Below, piece by piece: positions 37,014 to 43,778 of a stretch of DNA of 64,000 nucleotides (positions are counted from its first letter, which is position 1; each line of letters begins with the position of its first letter). Below the pieces are notes generated by a model that had not been told where the DNA came from, made no database searches, and was given only the letters and a program-made list of their open reading frames with translations. This stretch comes from Halospina sp040196175 (lineage in GTDB: Bacteria > Pseudomonadota > Gammaproteobacteria > Pseudomonadales > Oleiphilaceae), in contig NZ_JBEFNF010000001.1 of the NCBI RefSeq assembly GCF_040196175.1, positions 806,001 to 870,000 of the forward strand, written 5' to 3'. The translations under genes were made by a program, and so were the position numbers.

Positions 37014-38129
37014 TTAACGCTGAAAGAATCGTGAAGGCGCTATCCGTTCGGCTGCATCCTCGTCCAGAGGCGATGAGGCACCCAAGCGCAATGCCATTAG
37101 ATGGTCGGCAAGTAGAGGCGCGTACATCAGGCCCTTGCCGCCCAGTCCAGCAAGCACATAGTGGCCATTGAGTTCTCCGGCCAAGGGCATGTGGTCTGGC
37201 GTTGTGCTACGGAAACCGGCCCAGTTTCCGTAGGCTTGCGGTTTCGCAAGCGCCTCGGCAAGCGATGGAAGCCAGTGAGCCAGATTCTCGAGATTGGCCT
37301 GGTCACTGTGGCTGTCGGGTTTTTCCAGGTCTGAGTGCCGATCGAAGGTGGCGCCAACGCAGACCCGACCTCCGAACGGCGGCAGCGCATAGCCGGCGCC
37401 GGCCATCGCTACCCGGGGTGTGAGTTTGGTGGCCGGGAGTGTGGTTAGCTGTCCCCGGATGCACCCCAACGGCAGTTCCGGAGCCCACTGTGTGCTAGCG
37501 GCTCCGGTGGCAAAAATCAGGGTCTGCGCCTGGAAACGATCGCCACTCGGCATCTGTACATACCAGCGATCCGTCCCCGCCTGGGCCTGTTGCGCATGAG
37601 CTGTCGTAGTAATAACCCGTATGAGCGGATGGGTGAGTGCTGCTTGCCTTAGCGCATCGACACGCAGGTGGCCACCCGCCGGAAACCAGAGGCCGGGTAC
37701 AGTCACTTCAAGACCGCTCAGTGACGAGGCCTTCTGGGGTGAAACCGGTTGCAGGAAAGCCGGATCCCATTGGTTGCGGGCTATCAGCTTTTCCTGGCGT
37801 TTGTGTTCACGCTCATTCCAGGCCAGGCTCAACGTCCCGGTTGGCGACCAGAAGTCGATATCCGCATGCTCCGTCTGGAGGCGTGAATAGAACGCGGATG
37901 CGGCCAGAAACGCCTCGTGGGCAAAGCGTGTTTCCGGACTGTAGTTAACCGCCGGTTTCATATAGAGCGCGCCACGGCGCTCTGGGTTGGGGGGGAATGG
38001 AGGTGCGGGATCCAGCACCACGACCCGCGCGCCTGTCTCTGCAAGTCGCCGTGCCGTGATACTGCCTGCTACACCGGCACCAGTAATGATCACATCCGGT
38101 GACGGAACTGGTTCATCAGCTGGCGCCAT
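37014..38129 (-). CDS. FAD-dependent DAO-family oxidoreductase, MnmC C-domain-like
   Basis: This 371-residue flavoprotein begins with the FAD-binding motif VIITGAGVAGSITARRLAE and ends with a DAO-family glycine-rich stretch (YVLAGLGGKGLMYAPLLADH). The segment RRGALYMKPAVNYSPETRF resembles the oxidase half of MnmC, which removes a carboxymethyl group from 5-carboxymethylaminomethyl-2-thiouridine in tRNA. The methyltransferase half is absent. It could instead be a glycine oxidase or related amine oxidase. The ribosome-binding site is weak (GGAAC). Confidence 0.7.
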   Translation of the reverse strand: MAPADEPVPSPDVIITGAGVAGSITARRLAETGARVVVLDPAPPFPPNPERRGALYMKPAVNYSPETRFAHEAFLAASAFYSRLQTEHADIDFWSPTGTLSLAWNEREHKRQEKLIARNQWDPAFLQPVSPQKASSLSGLEVTVPGLWFPAGGHLRVDALRQAALTHPLIRVITTTAHAQQAQAGTDRWYVQMPSGDRFQAQTLIFATGAASTQWAPELPLGCIRGQLTTLPATKLTPRVAMAGAGYALPPFGGRVCVGATFDRHSDLEKPDSHSDQANLENLAHWLPSLAEALAKPQAYGNWAGFRSTTPDHMPLAGELNGHYVLAGLGGKGLMYAPLLADHLMALRLGASSPLDEDAAERIAPSRFFQR

Positions 38130-38151
38130 TTGACGTTCCGTTACCTTTCAT

Positions 38152-38163
38152 AAAGTATACTTT
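38152..38163. promoter_or_regulatory. 12-bp palindrome in the divergent promoter region
   Basis: AAAGTATACTTT is a perfect palindrome in the 105-nt gap between the oxidoreductase gene and the MshEN protein gene. A half copy, TATACTT, recurs 34 nt downstream (38191-38197), where it also looks like a -10 box for the rightward gene. This is consistent with a regulator binding site shared by both genes, but no regulator is assigned. Confidence 0.4.
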
Positions 38164-38234
38164 CTGTACATCGGTTAATAGTGCCGTCACTATACTTAAG
38201 GACTTTCGGATTGCACAACTAAAGGGATGCATCC

Positions 38235-38975
38235 ATGGCAACGCCCAGCTCTCAGCAACTCGAGAAAAGCCGTCTTGGCCGGCTTGTCGTCAATCGCGGC
38301 TACATCACTGACGCCCAGCTTCAGCAGGCCCTTGAGAAACAGCGGGTTTCCGGTGAGCGATTGGGAAGTGTGCTCGTCAAAAGTGGGTGGATCACAGAGC
38401 GTGAGTTGGAGCGCACGCTCAATCACCAGAAGCGATACCGGTATGCAGCAGCCCTCACGGCCATTGTTGTCACACCGTTACAGCCGATGGCGGCGCTTGC
38501 GTCGCCCGCGCCGGCGCTGCCGAATGCATCGGCTCAAACCAGTAGTCAGCAGGTTCGCGCCTCCGTAAACGGCATGCAACCATTGAGTGCGGGAGAGATG
38601 AGCGGTGCTGTGGCCCAGGGCCGGGATGCGTTCTCTAAAAATGCAATTGACCTGGCGCAGCCACCGTCTTCAGCGCAAGAGGCTGACGATCAAACGCTTG
38701 ATGCTCTTGAATTCACAGCGCGCACCTTCGTGCCGGCTCTGAACTTCCTGGACTCGGATCTCACGGTGAAGGGAGTGGAGTATGGCCCGGAAGGCCCCGG
38801 ATTTTCCATTGATAACAGTGGAGGCATAAGTCTTGCTATGCCGGAGCGAATCGGCGAGATCCGTATGGAGGGGATCAGAGTCGAAGGTGCACCGGCATCC
38901 CACTCCATGGGGAATATCACCATCACTGACATCCGCTTTTCCAGCGATTCCAGTTTGACCATCCGGGCACGCTGA
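38235..38975 (+). CDS. MshEN-type cyclic-di-GMP motif protein with membrane segment and unknown exported domain
   Basis: This 246-residue protein has three parts. Residues 13-36 and 42-65 are two 24-residue copies of the RLGxxLVxxGxIxxxxLxxxLxxQ pattern separated by exactly five residues, the signature of the MshEN domain that binds cyclic di-GMP in the MshE and related secretion ATPases. A hydrophobic segment (about 69-88, AAALTAIVVTPLQPMAALAS) then looks like a membrane anchor or internal signal sequence with an Ala-Leu-Ala-Ser site. The remaining 155 residues are probably periplasmic, beginning with a low-complexity linker. They end in a beta-rich region (VKGVEYGPEGPGFSIDNSGG and ITITDIRFSSDSSLTIRAR). 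No ATPase domain is present. AAAGGGA precedes the ATG. It converges with flgN, 6 nt apart. Function is unknown; a cyclic-di-GMP-responsive membrane receptor is inference. Confidence 0.8.
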   Translation: MATPSSQQLEKSRLGRLVVNRGYITDAQLQQALEKQRVSGERLGSVLVKSGWITERELERTLNHQKRYRYAAALTAIVVTPLQPMAALASPAPALPNASAQTSSQQVRASVNGMQPLSAGEMSGAVAQGRDAFSKNAIDLAQPPSSAQEADDQTLDALEFTARTFVPALNFLDSDLTVKGVEYGPEGPGFSIDNSGGISLAMPERIGEIRMEGIRVEGAPASHSMGNITITDIRFSSDSSLTIRAR

Positions 38976-38981
38976 TCCGGA

Positions 38982-39473
38982 TCAGGCGCTTGCGAATACC
39001 TGGCTGTGAGTTAGGTTGCGGGATTCGCCCGTGCTGCCGTAAAGCGCCTGCTGCTGATCGGCTCCCCTGATAATATCAGAGACGCGGGAAAGGCGCCGCT
39101 GCAGGTGACTCAGGATACGACCGTTAACAGCATTGCGATGCTGGCATTCACTAAGCTGTTTCTGAGCGGCTTCCCAGCGCTCCATCAATGCTGAATCAGC
39201 GCCTGCCTGGTCGCGGAGAAAGTCGCTTACTGCCTGGCCACTATCGGGGTGATAGCCAATTTGGGCCAGAAGGCGGATTTTCTGCTTTGCTCGGTCTCTG
39301 AGCGCGTCGAGTAGTTCGTTTTTCTCACTGGTCGCCTGCTCCAGCTGCTCCATCGCGTTGCTGGCCAGGGCGCGATGTTCCTGTTCCAGTACTTCCGCAA
39401 GCCTGTTGAGGTTAGCTTCGTCTTTCCTGAGGAGCTGATCCAGTGTTTCGAACGTCGTCTTATAATCAGTCAT
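38982..39473 (-). CDS. flgN: Flagellar export chaperone FlgN
   Basis: This 163-residue, mostly helical protein is the export chaperone for the hook-filament junction proteins FlgK and FlgL. It has the FlgN/YvyG pattern of a long N-terminal helical pair (FETLDQLLRKDEANLNRLAE) and a Gln-rich amphipathic C-terminal region (GRILSHLQRRLSRVSDIIRG). It lies 6 nt downstream of flgM, the usual flgMN order. The N-terminus MTDYKTTFETL is clean; confidence rests on context as well as sequence. Confidence 0.88.
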   Translation of the reverse strand: MTDYKTTFETLDQLLRKDEANLNRLAEVLEQEHRALASNAMEQLEQATSEKNELLDALRDRAKQKIRLLAQIGYHPDSGQAVSDFLRDQAGADSALMERWEAAQKQLSECQHRNAVNGRILSHLQRRLSRVSDIIRGADQQQALYGSTGESRNLTHSQVFASA

Positions 39474-39479
39474 AGCGTC

Positions 39480-39803
39480 TTATCCGAAAATGCTGTCATC
39501 CATTTCTTGCATTTTCTGGGCCAGTTTTTCAGCGTCGACTGAGTAGGAGCCGTCCTCAAGTGCCTCGCGGATACGCGCGACCTTAGCGTCATCCACTTCC
39601 GGCTGTTGCTGAAGCGTCTGTTCCGCCGCTTTCAGATTGCGCGCATCAGGGCTCAGATCAACGCGTGTGCTTTCGCGCGCCTGTGAACCGCCTTCCGCTG
39701 GCTGTTGTGTTTGGTTCTGTCCCTGCGTGCCGTCGCGTTGCCGCAGTGTTTGTTTCTGGGTGTTGAGGGCGTTGTTGTTAGCCCCATTGAAGTCAACTGC
39801 CAT
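39480..39803 (-). CDS. flgM: Anti-sigma-28 factor FlgM
   Basis: This 107-residue protein inhibits FliA until it is exported through the finished hook-basal body. The first half is Gln/Asn-rich and disordered; the second half carries the FliA-binding helices (VDDAKVARIREALEDGSY, then the family motif VDAEKLAQKM). A VDLSPDARNL segment links the halves. It is preceded by a FliA-type promoter (39841-39867), the expected autoregulatory wiring. Confidence 0.93.
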   Translation of the reverse strand: MAVDFNGANNNALNTQKQTLRQRDGTQGQNQTQQPAEGGSQARESTRVDLSPDARNLKAAEQTLQQQPEVDDAKVARIREALEDGSYSVDAEKLAQKMQEMDDSIFG

Positions 39804-39840
39804 GGCTCACCCCGTTTCGGATCCGTACTCTCTGCTCATT

Positions 39841-39867
39841 GTAACGGCAGCGAGGGCGCAGACTTTA
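39841..39867 (-). promoter_or_regulatory. Sigma-28 (FliA) promoter of flgMN
   Basis: Read on the minus strand, TAAAGTCT (39867-39860) is followed by exactly 11 nt and GCCGTTAC (39848-39841). The enteric consensus is TAAAGTTT-N11-GCCGATAA, so 13 of 16 positions agree with exact spacing. The start site would be about 30 nt before flgM. This makes flgMN a late (class III-type) unit separate from flgA. Confidence 0.8.
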
Positions 39868-39935
39868 GCCTCCTGCCAATTTTTTTGTCTCTGGGCACGG
39901 AACTGCCGGTGGCCGGCATTTTCCTGCCGCCGTGT

Positions 39936-40667
39936 TCAGTTGATGGCGACATGGCCCGGTTTCGTGATCCGGCCCTTGATCCGGCGCCCTGAGTTCTCAT
40001 TGACTACCGGGATCTGTTCGCCCACTCGGCCGCTGCGTTCCGCCTCGCCGCGTGTGGTAATAGAAAAGGCGTCGCTGCCAGCCGAGATGACAACGCGGTC
40101 CCCCCGCTCCACTGCCAGTGGTTGCTCAAGCATGCGGGGGGTAATGGCCGTGCCCGCGCGGATGGTGCGGCTGGCCTGCATGCCGATCATGTGCTGAGGA
40201 TCCCGGAAACCGCCACTTCGCTGTCCGTTGATCACAACAGCGCTGGAGCGCAGCATGCTCTGTGTCAACCGTTCCCCGCGTCCGATGGGTCTGTCCGCCA
40301 CCCAGCCGTCTACCTGAATGCGCACCTTTGCGCTGAGAAAAATTCGCCAGGGGCGATCCCCCTGACAGCTCACAAGCAGTGTCGTGCGAGTGGAGCGTTC
40401 CGGGTCGCCGGCAAACTCAACATCCAAATCCTGAGGGCAATGGGCAAGAGAAAGACGATTGTCCACGCTGTCGAGGCCGTATTCGACCGCACGTCCTTTG
40501 TCTGCCTGTTTCTGGGTAAAAGATTCCAGAAAATCCTTGGCAGCCTGAACAATGCGCTCTGCAGTACTGGCTTTGGGCCCCGATGCGATCGCCATACCCG
40601 GAAGCAGCAGTGCCATCAGTAGCAGCTGGCGGAATTTTGGCGTCGTGTTGGTGTTATCGGTGCGCAT
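39936..40667 (-). CDS. flgA: Flagellar P-ring assembly chaperone FlgA
   Basis: This 243-residue periplasmic protein assists polymerisation of FlgI into the P ring. The N-terminal signal peptide (LLLMALLLPGMAIASG) is cleaved around residue 29. A SAF-like domain occupies the C-terminal half (VVINGQRSGGFRDPQHMIGM, then RTIRAGTAITPRML) and the family ending GRRIKGRITKPGHVAIN is present. It is divergent from cheV and lies 132 nt upstream of flgM on the same strand. Confidence 0.93.
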   Translation of the reverse strand: MRTDNTNTTPKFRQLLLMALLLPGMAIASGPKASTAERIVQAAKDFLESFTQKQADKGRAVEYGLDSVDNRLSLAHCPQDLDVEFAGDPERSTRTTLLVSCQGDRPWRIFLSAKVRIQVDGWVADRPIGRGERLTQSMLRSSAVVINGQRSGGFRDPQHMIGMQASRTIRAGTAITPRMLEQPLAVERGDRVVISAGSDAFSITTRGEAERSGRVGEQIPVVNENSGRRIKGRITKPGHVAIN

Positions 40668-40770
40668 AGCCTCAAAAATGTCCTATCCTTGCGGTTAGCC
40701 GGTGGTTCATCCGACCCGAATCGAATGGCGTATGACTCAGACCGGCAAAGATATGGCGAAAGCCGGAGTT

Positions 40771-40800
40771 TATTGTTGTCTCAGACAAGATCATACAATA
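40771..40800. promoter_or_regulatory. Nested dyad in the flgA / cheV divergent region
   Basis: TTGTCT-C-AGACAA (40776-40788) is a perfect 13-bp dyad, and TATTGT (40771-40776) with ACAATA (40795-40800) form outer arms. The right outer arm includes TACAAT (40794-40799), a plausible -10 for cheV. No FliA or sigma54 consensus was found in this gap, so control may be by a DNA-binding regulator at this dyad. Confidence 0.4.
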
Positions 40801-40831
40801 ACCATGCCGACTTGTGAGGATAGGCAGGACT

Positions 40832-41773
40832 ATGGCGGGACTTCTCGACAACGTTAATCAGCGCACCCAGATGGTTGGTCAGAACCGCCTTGAGTTGCTG
40901 CTGTTTCAGCTCAAGGGTAACCAGCTATACGGCATTAACGTATTCAAGGTTCGGGAGGTGCTCCCCTGTCCGAAACTGTCAGCAATTCCGCATCGTCATC
41001 CTGTTGTGAGAGGAGTTTCCTACGTTCGTGGAGAAACGGTGCCGATCATCGATACGGGTATGGCTATTGGTAAGCAACCGATGACGGATGAGGAGCTGGC
41101 GGAATCACTGGTGATTGTTTCCGAGTACAATCGCAAGACTCAGGGGTTTCTGGTTCGAAGGGTGGAACGCATTGTTAATCTGAACTGGGAAGATGTGCAT
41201 CCACCACCCAAGCGGGCGAAGGCGGAATATCTTACAGCGGTAACAGAGTTGGAGGAGAAGCTGGTTGAGGTTCTGGATGTGGAGAAGATCCTTGCGGAAG
41301 TGTCTCCCATTGATGACAGTGTGAGCGAAACCTTCGAGTCAACGCTGGATACCAGCAGTGATAGTGCAATGCGGGTTCTTGTGGTGGATGATTCGTCCGT
41401 GGCCAGGGGCCAGATCAAGCGATGCATGGAGGCCGTGGGGCTGGAGGTGGTCATTTGCAATGACGGTCGTGAGGCTATGGACTATCTGGAGTCGCTCGTT
41501 GCGGACGGCAGTTCCATCCACGATCATCTTGCCCTGATGATCTCGGATGTTGAAATGCCGGAGATGGATGGCTATACCCTGGTAACGCATTGCAAAAACA
41601 ACTCCGCCCTTCAGCCTCTGTACATCATGCTGCATACGTCGCTCAGCGGCGTATTCAATCAGTCCATGGTTGAAAAAGTGGGTGCTGACGCGTTCATGGC
41701 CAAGTTTAATCCCAACGAACTGGCAGAGCGCGTCATGGCTGTTATGGACCAGCGACAGCACATGCCATCCTGA
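40832..41773 (+). CDS. cheV: Chemotaxis coupling protein CheV (CheW-REC)
   Basis: This 313-residue protein couples chemoreceptors to CheA and can be phosphorylated. An N-terminal CheW domain (about 12-160; NRLELLLFQLKGNQLYGINV) is joined to a C-terminal receiver (about 175-310). The receiver has LVVDDSSVARG, the phospho-acceptor in LALMISDVEMPEMDG, and a conserved Lys in FMAKFNPNEL. The frame opens with a GTG at 40814, but the ATG at 40832 gives the family start MAGLLDNVNQRTQ and is preferred, although AGGA is only 2 nt away. cheR follows after 17 nt. Confidence 0.93.
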   Translation: MAGLLDNVNQRTQMVGQNRLELLLFQLKGNQLYGINVFKVREVLPCPKLSAIPHRHPVVRGVSYVRGETVPIIDTGMAIGKQPMTDEELAESLVIVSEYNRKTQGFLVRRVERIVNLNWEDVHPPPKRAKAEYLTAVTELEEKLVEVLDVEKILAEVSPIDDSVSETFESTLDTSSDSAMRVLVVDDSSVARGQIKRCMEAVGLEVVICNDGREAMDYLESLVADGSSIHDHLALMISDVEMPEMDGYTLVTHCKNNSALQPLYIMLHTSLSGVFNQSMVEKVGADAFMAKFNPNELAERVMAVMDQRQHMPS

Positions 41774-41790
41774 CGGAGGTGTAGAGCCTA

Positions 41791-42621
41791 ATGAGTTCCG
41801 AGGTCAGCCAGGAGGATTACCGCGCCTTCAAGGAATTCCTGCAGGACGCCTCAGGTATTCTTCTGGGCGAGAATAAGCAGTACCTGGTAAAGAGCCGCCT
41901 GCGCAGAATCATGGCGGACAACCGGTTCAGTAGTCTTGGTGAGCTTGTTCAGCGCTTGCGCAAAAATCCGCGCAGTGAGCTGAGCGAGACAGTCATTGAT
42001 GCCATGACGACCAACGAGACGCTCTGGTTTCGGGATACACACCCGTTTCGCATCCTGGAGGAGCGGCTGCTTCCGGAAATGGCGGCAGAATCCACCAACC
42101 AGCCTCTGCGGATCTGGTCGGCCGCCTGTTCAACCGGGCAGGAACCGTATTCCATGGCAATGGTGATCGATGAATATCGGCGCCGTAATCCCGGTCGACT
42201 GCGGCGTCCCGTGGAGATCATCGCCACGGATGTTTCCAAACCGGTTGTTGATGCCGCGAAAGATGGTATTTACGAACTGCTGGCGCTGGGTAGAGGGCTG
42301 TCCGCGGATCGCCAGAAACAGTACTTCACTCAGCTGCCTTCGGGAAGCTGGCAAGTGCGCAAAGAGATCCGGGATATGGTGACATTCCGCGAGCACAATC
42401 TTCTGGAGCGGTTTAATCTCGGTAAGTTTGATATTGTCTTCTGTCGTAACGTGCTGATCTATTTTTCCAGCGACCTTAAGCAGGACATTCTGGTGCGGAC
42501 ACATGCCACTCTGAAACGCGGCGGCTATTTGCTCCTGGGGGCTTCCGAATCCCTCAATGGGCTCAACCAGTATTATGAGATGGTCCAGTGCCGTCCCGGA
42601 ATCATCTATCGTTCCAAGTGA
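41791..42621 (+). CDS. cheR: Chemotaxis protein methyltransferase CheR
   Basis: This 276-residue enzyme methylates glutamates of methyl-accepting chemotaxis receptors using S-adenosylmethionine. An N-terminal helical CheR_N domain (SQEDYRAFKEFLQDASGILL) precedes the SAM-binding fold with WSAACSTGQEPYSMAM and FDIVFCRNVLIYFS. No C-terminal receptor-tethering pentapeptide domain is attached. The cheV-cheR pair next to flgA matches pseudomonads. Confidence 0.95.
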   Translation: MSSEVSQEDYRAFKEFLQDASGILLGENKQYLVKSRLRRIMADNRFSSLGELVQRLRKNPRSELSETVIDAMTTNETLWFRDTHPFRILEERLLPEMAAESTNQPLRIWSAACSTGQEPYSMAMVIDEYRRRNPGRLRRPVEIIATDVSKPVVDAAKDGIYELLALGRGLSADRQKQYFTQLPSGSWQVRKEIRDMVTFREHNLLERFNLGKFDIVFCRNVLIYFSSDLKQDILVRTHATLKRGGYLLLGASESLNGLNQYYEMVQCRPGIIYRSK

Positions 42622-42624
42622 GTG

Positions 42625-42653
42625 TTGCGTTTGCCCTGCGTTTTGCGTACAGT
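42625..42653 (+). promoter_or_regulatory. Predicted promoter of tRNA-Ser
   Basis: TTGCGT (42625-42630) and TACAGT (42648-42653) are separated by 17 nt. The bases after the -10 (CTTCGCCC) are GC-rich, like the discriminators of stringently controlled stable RNA promoters. The primary transcript would have a leader of about 40 nt before the mature tRNA. Confidence 0.55.
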
Positions 42654-42702
42654 CTTCGCCCATAAAACGCAGCGGCCCTGAGCCCTGCGCGTATCGATCA
42701 AA

Positions 42703-42791
<89 letters not shown>

Positions 42792-42797
42792 ACACAG

Positions 42798-42823
42798 AAC
42801 CCGGCCCTTGGCCGGGTTTTTTT
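42798..42823 (+). terminator. Rho-independent terminator of tRNA-Ser
   Basis: AACCCGGCC (42798-42806), loop CTT, GGCCGGGTT (42810-42818) and then TTTTT. The T-tract runs into the last codon of the convergent ATP-grasp gene. Confidence 0.92.
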
Positions 42824-43778
42824 ATGCTCCGTCGTTTCTCTCGCCGAATTGCGTCATAGCCATCCAGGCGCGCGTCTCAGCGCTGGCTGGTACATCCTTG
42901 ATTCCTTCAATCCACTCCAGACGCGGCAGCAGTCCCTTGCCGTTGGCAATCTGTATCGCCAGCCCAGGCCTTGCATTGAGTTCGAGCATGAGCGGTCCTC
43001 GCTTGCGATCGACCACGATGTCCGCCCCCAGATAGCCCAGGCCGGTCAGGTCGTGGCAGCGCGCTGCCAGGGTTAAAAGGTTCTGCCAGTCGGGGATGGC
43101 GATCTGGTTGAGGTCAATCCCAGTATCCGGGTGGCTGTGTACGCGGCTTGAGTGCTGGACCGCATGGATGCACTGGCCGCTGGCCAGATCCAGTCCTACG
43201 CCGATGGCGCCCTGATGGAGGTTAGCCTTGCCGTCACTGGCGTGGGTTGAGAGCCGTAGCATGGCCATGACGGGGATGCCGCGGAAAATAATGACCCGGA
43301 TGTCCGGGACGCCCTCAACGGACAGGGGTTCGAAGTAGGGATTGGACTCGATCAAGTCTTCGATGATGACCGAGTCCGGCGCGCCAGCGAGGGAGTGAAG
43401 ACCGGCAAGGGTGTTGGAGCAGTGACGCTGAAGATGACCCAGTGTAAGCCTCTGGCCGGAAGCTTTGAGGAAAAAATCGCCGTCACGTTCAAGGATCACC
43501 ATGATGCCTTTGCCGCCGGCACCGCGTGAGGGTTTGATGGCGAACTGGTTGAGCGATTCCAGGCGTTGTCCGAGGTTGCGGACACCGTGCTGGGTATCAA
43601 TAACATCGCGAAGCGTCGGTGCCGCCACCCCGTGAACCATGGCCCGTTCCTTCGTGAGTTTTTTGTCATCCACCAGTGGGTACAGGCGGCGTTCGTTATG
43701 GCGGGCGATAAAGGCCACGTTCCGGCGGTTCATGCCCAGAAGGCCTCGCTTGCGCAGAGCAGCGGGGGATGCCAGCAT
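42822..43778 (-). CDS. RimK-like ATP-grasp ligase (alpha-L-glutamate ligase homolog)
   Basis: This 318-residue ATP-grasp protein belongs to a RimK-related family of putative peptide or amino-acid ligases. FAIKPSRGAGGKGIMVI is the ATP-binding segment, SVIIEDLIESNPYFEPLS follows, and LGADIVVDRKRGPLMLELNARPGLA carries the metal-binding Glu and Asn. Its start codon overlaps the stop of the membrane transglutaminase gene (TGATG). It is the third gene of a coupled triad with that protein and a retropepsin-like lipoprotein. The substrate is unknown; addition of amino acids to a peptide or metabolite is inferred from the family. Confidence 0.85.
   Translation of the reverse strand: MLASPAALRKRGLLGMNRRNVAFIARHNERRLYPLVDDKKLTKERAMVHGVAAPTLRDVIDTQHGVRNLGQRLESLNQFAIKPSRGAGGKGIMVILERDGDFFLKASGQRLTLGHLQRHCSNTLAGLHSLAGAPDSVIIEDLIESNPYFEPLSVEGVPDIRVIIFRGIPVMAMLRLSTHASDGKANLHQGAIGVGLDLASGQCIHAVQHSSRVHSHPDTGIDLNQIAIPDWQNLLTLAARCHDLTGLGYLGADIVVDRKRGPLMLELNARPGLAIQIANGKGLLPRLEWIEGIKDVPASAETRAWMAMTQFGERNDGA

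Noticed and set aside
39904..39922. TGCCGG-TGG-CCGGCA followed by TTTT as a terminator
   Set aside because: The T-run is on the plus strand, but flgA and flgM are transcribed on the minus strand, so no known transcript would use it.
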